A stretch of DNA of 6,343 bases. Origin: AP-16 sp036395835. Its GTDB lineage: Bacteria; Pseudomonadota; Alphaproteobacteria; Rhizobiales; Xanthobacteraceae. Of this stretch, positions 1 to 5,210 are shown in pieces. The DNA lies in NCBI GenBank assembly GCA_036395835.1, contig DASWCW010000217.1, forward strand, positions 1-6,343, written 5' to 3'. Made by a program: the position numbers and the translations under genes. The notes under the pieces were generated by a model. The model saw only the letters and a program-made list of their open reading frames with translations. It was not told the DNA's origin and searched no databases. The first letter of the stretch is position 1; each line of letters starts with the position of its first letter.

Positions 1-1404
1 CGCGAGCTCATGCGTCTGCCCGAGCGCGAGATTCGGCACGTGCGCGGCAACGACATCACCGTCGTGTTCCAGGAGCCGATGACCTCGCTCAACCCGCTGC
101 ACACGGTGGAGCGCCAGATCGCCGAAGTGCTGGACCTGCACGCGGGCGTGACCGGGCCGACGGCGCGCGCCCGGGTCATCGAGCTGCTCGGTCAGGTCGG
201 CATCCCCGATCCGGAATCGCGGTTGGCGAGCTATCCGCACCAGCTCTCCGGCGGACAGCGCCAGCGCGTGATGATCGCGCTCGCGCTCGCCAACGAGCCC
301 GATCTGCTCATCGCGGATGAGCCCACGACCGCGCTCGACGTCACCGTGCAGGCGCAGATCATCAAGCTGATCAAGGATCTGCAGGCGCGGCTCGGCATGG
401 CGGTGCTGTTCATCACCCATGATCTCGGCATCGTGCGCAAGACCGCCGAGCGCGTCTGCGTGATGCGCCAGGGCCAGATCGTGGAGCAGGGCACGGTCGC
501 CGACGTCTTCGCCGATCCGCGGCATCCCTATACGCGCGAGCTGATCGCGGCCGAGCCCAGGCCCGATCCCGCGCCGCTGCAGCCGGGCGCGCCGGCGGTG
601 ATCCGCACCGATGACCTCAAAGTCTGGTTCCCGGTCCGCCGCGGCTTCCTGCGCCGCACCGTCGGCCACATCAAGGCGGTCGACGGGGTCAGCATCGAGG
701 TGCGCAAGGGCGAGACGCTCGGGGTCGTCGGCGAATCCGGCTCGGGCAAGACGACGCTGGGCCTGGCGATCCTGCGGCTGATCTCGTCCCAGGGCCCGAT
801 CGTGTTCATGGGCAAATCGCTGCAGGGCCTCAAGTTCAGAAGCATGTTGCCGTTCCGGCGCGACATGCAGATCGTGTTCCAGGACCCCTACGGCTCGCTC
901 TCCCCGCGCATGTCGCTCTCCGACGTTGTCGAGGAAGGCCTGTGGGTGCATCACCCCGCGATGGCGAAAGCCGAGCGCGAGGAGCGGGTGATCCGGGCGC
1001 TGGTCGAGGTCGGGCTCGATCCGGAAACCCGGTTCCGCTATCCGCACGAGTTCTCCGGCGGCCAGCGCCAGCGCATCGCGGTGGCCCGCACGCTGGCGCT
1101 CGAGCCGACCTTCATCGTGCTCGATGAACCGACCAGCGCGCTCGACATGCTGATCCAGGCGCAGATCGTCGATCTGTTGCGCGCGCTGCAGAAGCGCCGC
1201 CACCTGACCTATATGTTCATCTCGCACGATTTGCGCGTGGTGGCGGCGTTGGCGAGCCGGGTCGTGGTCATGCGCCACGGCAAGGTGGTCGAAGAGGGGC
1301 CGGCCGCCGAACTGTTCGCGCGCCCGAAGACCGACTACACCCGCGCGCTGTTCGCGGCTGCGTTCAATCTCGAGACCGCCGCCGAGGGCGTGGTGGCGCA
1401 ATAA
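1..1404 (+). CDS. Dipeptide/oligopeptide ABC transporter ATPase with two fused nucleotide-binding domains (5' partial)
   Basis: This is the cytoplasmic ATPase that powers a peptide (or nickel/glutathione-type) ABC importer; DppD-like and DppF-like halves are joined in one chain, as in YejF and GsiA. The reading frame is open from base 1, and the first visible residues already lie just before the Q-loop of domain 1. The real start and first Walker A are therefore upstream of the window, and the ATG at 10 is internal. Counting from that ATG, domain 1 shows Q-loop Gln21 (VFQEPMTSLNP), signature LSGGQ 79-83, Walker B with Asp103-Glu104 and H-loop His137, then the HPYT motif of the oligopeptide-transporter C-terminal extension. 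Domain 2 is complete: Walker A GESGSGKTT 241-249, Q-loop FQDPYGSLSP, signature FSGGQ 348-352, Walker B Asp372-Glu373 and H-loop His406. Both halves look catalytically intact. The substrate cannot be read from the ATPase; permease and binding-protein genes are presumably upstream. Confidence 0.95.
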   Translation, partial: RELMRLPEREIRHVRGNDITVVFQEPMTSLNPLHTVERQIAEVLDLHAGVTGPTARARVIELLGQVGIPDPESRLASYPHQLSGGQRQRVMIALALANEPDLLIADEPTTALDVTVQAQIIKLIKDLQARLGMAVLFITHDLGIVRKTAERVCVMRQGQIVEQGTVADVFADPRHPYTRELIAAEPRPDPAPLQPGAPAVIRTDDLKVWFPVRRGFLRRTVGHIKAVDGVSIEVRKGETLGVVGESGSGKTTLGLAILRLISSQGPIVFMGKSLQGLKFRSMLPFRRDMQIVFQDPYGSLSPRMSLSDVVEEGLWVHHPAMAKAEREERVIRALVEVGLDPETRFRYPHEFSGGQRQRIAVARTLALEPTFIVLDEPTSALDMLIQAQIVDLLRALQKRRHLTYMFISHDLRVVAALASRVVVMRHGKVVEEGPAAELFARPKTDYTRALFAAAFNLETAAEGVVAQ

Positions 1405-1432
1405 CAAAGCTTCGAACGAACGGGCGGGCGGC

Positions 1433-2380
1433 ATGTCGGCGATCCTGCTGGTCATGACCGGATGGGATCCGGCGGAATGGCAGGCGCGATTTGAGGCGCT
1501 GGCGCCGCGCCGCGAAGTCCGGGTCTGGCCCGATCAGGTCGGCGATCCGGCCGAGATCGGCTACGCGTGCGCCTGGAAGCCGCCGCCCGGCCTGCTGGCG
1601 CAGTTCCCGGACCTCAAGGCGATTTTCTCGCTCGGCGCCGGCGTCGATCATCTCATCGGCGATCCGCTGCTGCCGGCGGTGCCCGTCGTCCGCGTCGTCG
1701 ACCGGGATCTCACGGCGCGGATGACCGAGTACGTGGTCCTGCACGTGCTCCTGCATCATCGCCGCTTGCGGCTCTATCGGGCGCAGCAATGCGAGCGCGT
1801 GTGGCACGAGCACGCGCAGCCGGCCGCGAACGAAGTCGCCGTGGGGATTCTGGGGCTCGGCGTGCTGGGCCGCGCCGCCGCCGAGGTGCTGGCCCGGATC
1901 GGGTTTCGCGTGGCGGGTTTTGGCCGCACCGAACAATCGGTCGCCGGCATCGAGACGTTCCATGGCAAGAACGGCCTCGACGCGTTTCTCGCCCGCACCG
2001 AGATCCTGGTCTGCCTGTTGCCGCACACGCCGGCGACCGAAGGAATTCTCGACCTGGCATTGCTGCGCAAGCTCAAGCGCGACGGGGCGCTCGGCGGCGC
2101 CTATCTGATCAATGCCGGGCGCGGAAAGCTGCAGGTCGATGCCGACATTCTCGCCGCGCTCGCGGAGGGCACGCTCGCGGGCGCGAGCCTCGACGTGTTC
2201 CCGACCGAGCCGCTGCCGCCGGAGAGCCCGCTGTGGACCCATCCGAACGTGATCGTCACGCCGCACAATGCCGCCGTCTCCGACCCGCGCGCGCTGGTAA
2301 AAAACGTGCTCACCCAGATCGAGCGCTTCGAGCGCGGGCTGCCGCTCCAGCACGTGATCGACCGGAAGGCGGGATATTGA
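1433..2380 (+). CDS. ghrA: Glyoxylate/hydroxypyruvate reductase A (D-2-hydroxyacid dehydrogenase family)
   Basis: This cytoplasmic NAD(P)H-dependent reductase is expected to convert glyoxylate to glycolate and hydroxypyruvate to D-glycerate. The 315-residue length is normal for GhrA. It has the family's substrate-side motif SLGAGVDHL near residues 64-72, a Rossmann dinucleotide motif GLGVLG at 141-146, and the catalytic set Arg230 (in NAGRG), Glu259 (in FPTEPLP) and His278 (in TPHNAA). The Rossmann loop followed by the short GhrA-type 'FGRT' segment distinguishes it from the longer SerA and GhrB groups. It starts 28 bp after the ABC ATPase stop codon with no strong Shine-Dalgarno sequence (only GGGCGGGCGGC before the ATG), so it may rely on read-through from the upstream gene. 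An operon with a peptide-type transporter suggests that the imported compound or its breakdown product yields a 2-oxo acid; this is inference. Other 2-oxo acids are possible substrates. Confidence 0.9.
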   Translation: MSAILLVMTGWDPAEWQARFEALAPRREVRVWPDQVGDPAEIGYACAWKPPPGLLAQFPDLKAIFSLGAGVDHLIGDPLLPAVPVVRVVDRDLTARMTEYVVLHVLLHHRRLRLYRAQQCERVWHEHAQPAANEVAVGILGLGVLGRAAAEVLARIGFRVAGFGRTEQSVAGIETFHGKNGLDAFLARTEILVCLLPHTPATEGILDLALLRKLKRDGALGGAYLINAGRGKLQVDADILAALAEGTLAGASLDVFPTEPLPPESPLWTHPNVIVTPHNAAVSDPRALVKNVLTQIERFERGLPLQHVIDRKAGY

Positions 2381-2392
2381 GCGAAGGAGGAG

Positions 2393-2437
2393 ATGGCCGC
2401 GAGGCAAAGAGCTCTCATCGCGGAGCCAGAGTTCTGA
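2393..2437 (+). other. Possible 14-residue leader mini-ORF (speculative)
   Basis: An ATG at 2393 opens 14 codons (MAARQRALIAEPEF) ending in TGA at 2435-2437. AAGGAGG lies at 2384-2390, but only 2 nt separate it from the ATG, which is shorter than ideal. The TGA overlaps a second ATG (TGATG) that opens about 50 arginine-rich codons, ending at 2589 just before the binding-protein start. Such composition is typical of an unused frame in GC-rich DNA, so this is probably chance; a leader peptide is the only reason to record it. Confidence 0.12.
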
Positions 2438-2529
2438 TGTGGTCAAGCGTACGAGCAACGAGCCGGGTGAGGGGTGCCATGCCAGGGCGCGGGTTTCGCG
2501 GGAGCCATCGAGATAGGACCTCGCGCGAA

Positions 2530-2544
2530 GCCGAAGAGTTCGGC
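2530..2544 (+). repeat. Short perfect hairpin in the binding-protein leader
   Basis: GCCGAA (2530-2535) pairs perfectly with TTCGGC (2539-2544) across a 3-nt loop, 60 bp before the start codon. No T-run follows, so it is unlikely to be a terminator. It could be an mRNA structural element or an operator half-site pair; a six-base stem may also be chance. Confidence 0.3.
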
Positions 2545-2592
2545 AATATGGATCGTGCGGCGAGCCGCGCGCACTCCGGCCGAATTTAGCCA

Positions 2593-2599
2593 GGGAGGA
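2593..2599 (+). promoter_or_regulatory. Strong ribosome binding site that decides the binding-protein start
   Basis: GGGAGGA lies 5 nt before the ATG at 2605. A second, out-of-frame ATG at 2601 (in ATGCATG) is only 1 nt from the Shine-Dalgarno sequence and leads to an unrelated frame, so 2605 is the start. The protein beginning there carries a proper signal peptide, which supports the choice. Confidence 0.8.
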
Positions 2600-2604
2600 A
2601 ATGC

Positions 2605-3867
2605 ATGCTCGGGATATACGTGGGGCGCATCGCGCGCGGTCTGTTGATCCTCGTGCTTCCGCTGCTGCTCGTTGCAGGACCCGGTCGGGCCGACGACCCC
2701 ATCCGGATCGGGTTCGGCATGGCGCTTACGGGTCCGCTGGCGCCGAACGGGAAAATGTCGCTGGTGGCGATGAAAATCTGGGAGGAGGACGTCAATGCCA
2801 AGGGCGGATTGATGGGACGCCCGGTCAAGCTCATCTATTACGATGATCAGAGCAGTCCTTCGACGGTGCCCGGCATCTACACGAAGCTGCTCGATGTCGA
2901 CAAGGTCGATGTCGCCGTGAGCGGCTATGCGTCGACCCAGATCGCTCCGGCGATGCCGGTCATGATCGAGCGCAAGCGACTGTTCCTGAGCCTGTTCGGA
3001 ACCGGCATCAATGACGAGTTCAGGTACGACAAGTATTTCTCGATGCTGCCGACCGGCCCGAATCCGAAGCCGGCGTTCACCCGGGGCTTTTTCGAGCTGG
3101 CGCTGCGGCAGAATCCCAAGCCGCAGACGATCGCCATCGTCGCGGCCGACGCCGAGTTCGGCCGCAACGCCTGCGAAGGCGCCCGCGAAAACGCCAAAGC
3201 CGCCAACCTGAAGATCCTGTACGACAAGAACTATCCGCCGACCACGACGGACTTCTCGCCGGTGGTGCGGGCGATTCAGGCGACCAATTCCGATCTTCTC
3301 GTCATCTGCTCCTATCCGCTCGATACGGTCGGGATGGTCAAGACCATCAACGAGATCGGCTTCAAGCCGAAAATGTGGGGCGGCGCCATGGTCGGGCTGC
3401 AGGCGACCGTGTTCAAGACGCAGCTCGGCCCGCTGCTCAACGGCATCGTCAATTATGAGACTTGGATACCGGCTGCCACGATGCAGTTCCCCGGGTCCAT
3501 GGATCTGCTCAGGAAATATCAGGCGCGCGCCGCGGCCGAGGGCGTCGACCCGCTCGGCTACTACATGCCGGTTTGGGCGTACGCCTACCTGCAGGTGCTG
3601 GGCGACGCGATCGAGGCAACCAAGAGCCTCAACGACGACGCGCTGGCGGATTACATCCGTACGACCAAATTCACGACGGTGGTCGGCGACGTGAAATTCG
3701 GCGACAAGGGCGAGTGGGCGGACGAGCGGATGTTGATGATCCAGTTCCAGAACATCAAGAGCAACAACATCGACGAGTTTCGCAAGCTATCGACCGAGGT
3801 GATCCTATATCCGTCCGCGTACAAGTCGGGAGAGCTGATCTATCCGTATGCCGACGCCAGGAAATGA
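2605..3867 (+). CDS. Branched-chain amino acid-type ABC transporter substrate-binding protein (LivK-like, Peripla_BP_6)
   Basis: This periplasmic receptor captures a small solute and delivers it to a Liv-type (HAAT family) ABC importer. The 420-residue product begins with a Sec signal peptide: Arg8 and Arg11, a hydrophobic stretch at about 13-25, and a likely cleavage after GRA at residue 29. There is no lipobox cysteine, so it should be soluble. The mature part follows the type I periplasmic-binding fold: an IRIGFGMALTGPLAPNG start near residue 33, YYDDQ at 78-82, the interdomain segment around AIVAADAEFG at 177-186, and DPLGYYMPVWAYAYLQ from 315. Length is normal for the family. No permease or ATPase gene adjoins it: ghrA lies 224 bp upstream and a convergent gene 32 bp downstream, so it must share a transporter encoded elsewhere. 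The ligand cannot be told; relatives bind branched-chain amino acids, amides, urea or aromatic acids. Rare CTA and ATA-containing stretches appear near the C-terminus. Confidence 0.93.
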   Translation: MLGIYVGRIARGLLILVLPLLLVAGPGRADDPIRIGFGMALTGPLAPNGKMSLVAMKIWEEDVNAKGGLMGRPVKLIYYDDQSSPSTVPGIYTKLLDVDKVDVAVSGYASTQIAPAMPVMIERKRLFLSLFGTGINDEFRYDKYFSMLPTGPNPKPAFTRGFFELALRQNPKPQTIAIVAADAEFGRNACEGARENAKAANLKILYDKNYPPTTTDFSPVVRAIQATNSDLLVICSYPLDTVGMVKTINEIGFKPKMWGGAMVGLQATVFKTQLGPLLNGIVNYETWIPAATMQFPGSMDLLRKYQARAAAEGVDPLGYYMPVWAYAYLQVLGDAIEATKSLNDDALADYIRTTKFTTVVGDVKFGDKGEWADERMLMIQFQNIKSNNIDEFRKLSTEVILYPSAYKSGELIYPYADARK

Positions 3868-3899
3868 ACGCCTTTTTCCAACGCTGATTTGTGGGTGAG

Positions 3900-4751
3900 T
3901 CAGAATCGTTTCACCGACGTGACCTCGCTGCCGGCCGCCCGGATGCGGGCGATCGCCTCCGCAGCCGGTTCGATCGCCACCATCATGTGAAACGCGTTGG
4001 CGTGGACCAGCGTGTCGCGCTCGCGCGCGATCGCCACGTGGCCGGGCCAGAACAGGAGATCGCCGCGGCGCAGGTTGCGCAACGCCGCATCCGGATCGAT
4101 GGCGATGCCGAGCGCTCGTTCCTGCAGATCGGCATCGCGCGGCGCGGCAACGCCGCAGGCCTGCAGCGCGACCTGCACCAGCGCCGAGCAATCGAGGCCC
4201 AGGCTGGTCTTGCCGCCCCATAGATACGGCGCTCCGCAGAAACGCTCCGCCACCGCGACGAAATCGGCTTCGAAGCGCTGCAGCGGCACGAGATGATTGG
4301 CCGGGACGAAGCCGCCCGCCGCGGTCACGGCGAGCCGGTCCTCCTCGCGCTCGATCGCGAGCCTCGCGCCGAGCGAGGGCGCGCAGAGTGGCGGCAGCTT
4401 GATCGAGGGTCCCGGGAACAGGAGCGTGCGGAGCGCCGAGACCCGATGCGTGGGCGCGGGACCGGGGAGGCTCAGCGAATTGGCCGGCAGCCAGCCGACA
4501 TAGCCGTCGGATTCGAGCTGGCCCCAGGCCAATCCTTCCTCGGTCATTTCGTAGATCATGACGTGCTCGCCCATCAGCGCCTCGGTCTCGAGCGCGGCGT
4601 CGGGCGCGGGCGCGCGCCGGACCGGCGCCTGTGCGTCGACGACCTGATAGCGCTCGCCGTCGACGAAACGCGCCGCTTCGAGTTTTCCTTGCAGATGCCG
4701 AGCCGCGAGGTCGGGCCGGGCCGGGGTTGTGCGCGGATCGAAGCGCGTCAC
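3900..4751 (-). CDS. SH3-NlpC/P60 family cysteine peptidase (C40), YkfC-like
   Basis: This is a predicted gamma-D-glutamyl-diamino acid endopeptidase acting on murein-derived peptides. The 283-residue protein has an N-terminal bacterial-SH3 region (about 35-155; typical pieces are ETEALMGEHV at 55-64, WGQLESDGYVGWLP at 76-89 and GGFVPANHL at 146-154) followed by the NlpC/P60 domain from about 163. The catalytic Cys188 lies in LDCSALVQ, His238 in GHVAI, and the third triad residue His250 in VHANA. No signal peptide or membrane segment is visible, so a cytoplasmic site is likely, as for YkfC-type recycling enzymes. The start is a GTG whose first four bases, GTGA, overlap the stop of the upstream MarR gene; AAAGGGA at 4760-4766 sits 8 nt before it. 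The same frame stays open upstream to about 5201, but that part runs through the MarR gene and lacks family similarity. The stop lies 32 bp from the convergent binding-protein stop. Confidence 0.9.
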   Translation of the reverse strand: MTRFDPRTTPARPDLAARHLQGKLEAARFVDGERYQVVDAQAPVRRAPAPDAALETEALMGEHVMIYEMTEEGLAWGQLESDGYVGWLPANSLSLPGPAPTHRVSALRTLLFPGPSIKLPPLCAPSLGARLAIEREEDRLAVTAAGGFVPANHLVPLQRFEADFVAVAERFCGAPYLWGGKTSLGLDCSALVQVALQACGVAAPRDADLQERALGIAIDPDAALRNLRRGDLLFWPGHVAIARERDTLVHANAFHMMVAIEPAAEAIARIRAAGSEVTSVKRF

Positions 4752-5098
4752 CGCGAAAGTCCCTTTGCGGTGCGCACCAGGAGATCGCCGAGGTGCTCGA
4801 CCGCGAGCGCGCCCTTGACGGTGCGCTGGATCACCACGTTGCGGCGATCGGCGTCGTCGCGCCGGCGCGCGACCAGGCCGAGCTTGCCCATGGTGTCGAG
4901 CGCGCGGGTGATGACGGGCTTCGTCACCTTGAGCTTCCGGGCGAGGCCGCGCACGTTGTGCGGCGGCGGATCGAGATAGATCGTGAGCAGGATGGTGAGC
5001 TGACGCGGCGAAAGATCGGGCTGCCGGTCGGTCACCAGCGCATGGGAAAAATCGTGCAGCAGCTTGAGCGCCTGCGCCGGCCGGATCTCGACTGCCAT
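4748..5098 (-). CDS. Short MarR-family winged-helix transcriptional regulator
   Basis: This is a predicted dimeric DNA-binding regulator, usually a repressor relieved by a small ligand. At 116 residues it is shorter than most MarR proteins (about 140-150), with reduced terminal dimerisation helices. The winged helix-turn-helix is complete: LSPRQLTILLTIYL at 29-42, VRGLARKL at 49-56, the recognition helix VTKPVITRALDTM at 58-70, and the wing VARRRDDADRRNVVIQRT at 76-93 with the family's D-x-x-D-R-R pattern. The ATG at 5098 is chosen because GGGAGGA lies 4 nt upstream on this strand (5103-5109) and the similarity begins there; the frame is open further upstream but runs into the aminopeptidase gene. 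It sits 112 bp after the aminopeptidase gene and overlaps the peptidase start by four bases, so the regulator and peptidase are very likely co-translated. It probably controls its own operon; the effector is unknown. Confidence 0.87.
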   Translation of the reverse strand: MAVEIRPAQALKLLHDFSHALVTDRQPDLSPRQLTILLTIYLDPPPHNVRGLARKLKVTKPVITRALDTMGKLGLVARRRDDADRRNVVIQRTVKGALAVEHLGDLLVRTAKGLSR

Positions 5099-5102
5099 GG
5101 CA

Positions 5103-5109
5103 TCCTCCC
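5103..5109 (-). promoter_or_regulatory. Ribosome binding site of the MarR gene
   Basis: On the minus strand GGGAGGA precedes the ATG at 5098 by 4 nt. Another ATG at 5103-5101 overlaps the Shine-Dalgarno sequence and is out of frame, so it is not used. The site supports the short form of the regulator. Confidence 0.7.
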
Positions 5110-5171
5110 GGACCGCCTCGACGCCGCGGCCGACGGACGCCGCCGGCAAGGCGCGGATCGTTTCGGATGCG

Positions 5172-5198
5172 GAGTATTTTCCGGCGCGCGGCGCGCCG
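5172..5198 (-). repeat. Overlapping GC-rich inverted repeats in the aminopeptidase-MarR gap
   Basis: CGGCGCGC (5172-5179) is the perfect inverse of GCGCGCCG (5181-5188), and GCCGC (5185-5189) is the inverse of GCGGC (5194-5198). The two stems share bases 5185-5188, so in RNA they could not both form. The first lies 13-39 nt after the aminopeptidase stop in transcription direction, but A-rich rather than U-rich sequence follows it, so it is not a standard terminator. It may lower read-through, stabilise the upstream mRNA end, or be a by-product of GC-rich composition. The gap also has two CGGAT copies 10 bp apart (5154 and 5164). Confidence 0.4.
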
Positions 5199-5210
5199 CA
5201 AGCGCGGCGA

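Larger units (their letters stand above)
2381..2604 (+). other. Intergenic leader between ghrA and the binding-protein gene
   Basis: The gap is long for this window and contains no recognisable gene or clear sigma-70 promoter hexamers. It holds an AAGGAGG sequence just after the ghrA stop, a 14-codon mini-ORF, and two small inverted repeats. One is CCGCGA at 2397-2402 pairing with TCGCGG at 2418-2423 across a 15-nt loop; the other is at 2530-2544. Neither repeat is followed by a T-run, so there is no classic intrinsic terminator. The size suggests that the binding-protein gene has its own promoter or 5' leader here. Confidence 0.5.

Noticed and set aside
10..1404. ATG at 10 as the true start of the ABC ATPase
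   Set aside because: The protein would lack the Walker A of its first domain, and the frame is open and family-like from base 1. The window edge explains this better than a truncated gene.
1364..2458. Long open frame (about 364 codons) on the minus strand, antisense to ghrA
   Set aside because: The translation is arginine-, histidine- and glutamine-rich with no family features, while the plus strand encodes a complete, motif-perfect GhrA. Long antisense frames are expected in GC-rich DNA.
1567..2589. Long plus-strand frame (about 340 codons) overlapping ghrA and the following gap
   Set aside because: The product is dominated by Arg, Ala and Gly with no domains; it is an alternative frame of ghrA that happens to stay open.
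2601..2846. Alternative start at the ATG at 2601
   Set aside because: It sits 1 nt from the Shine-Dalgarno sequence and gives an arginine-rich frame without a signal peptide; the ATG at 2605 gives the full binding protein.
4293..4979. Plus-strand open frame (about 228 codons) across the NlpC/P60 and MarR genes
   Set aside because: It has arginine-rich composition and no recognisable domain, and is antisense to two well-supported genes.
4752..5201. N-terminal extension of the NlpC/P60 gene in its open frame
   Set aside because: This stretch is an out-of-frame reading of the MarR gene, rich in Arg and Ala. The GTG at 4751 has an upstream Shine-Dalgarno-like sequence and is where family similarity begins.
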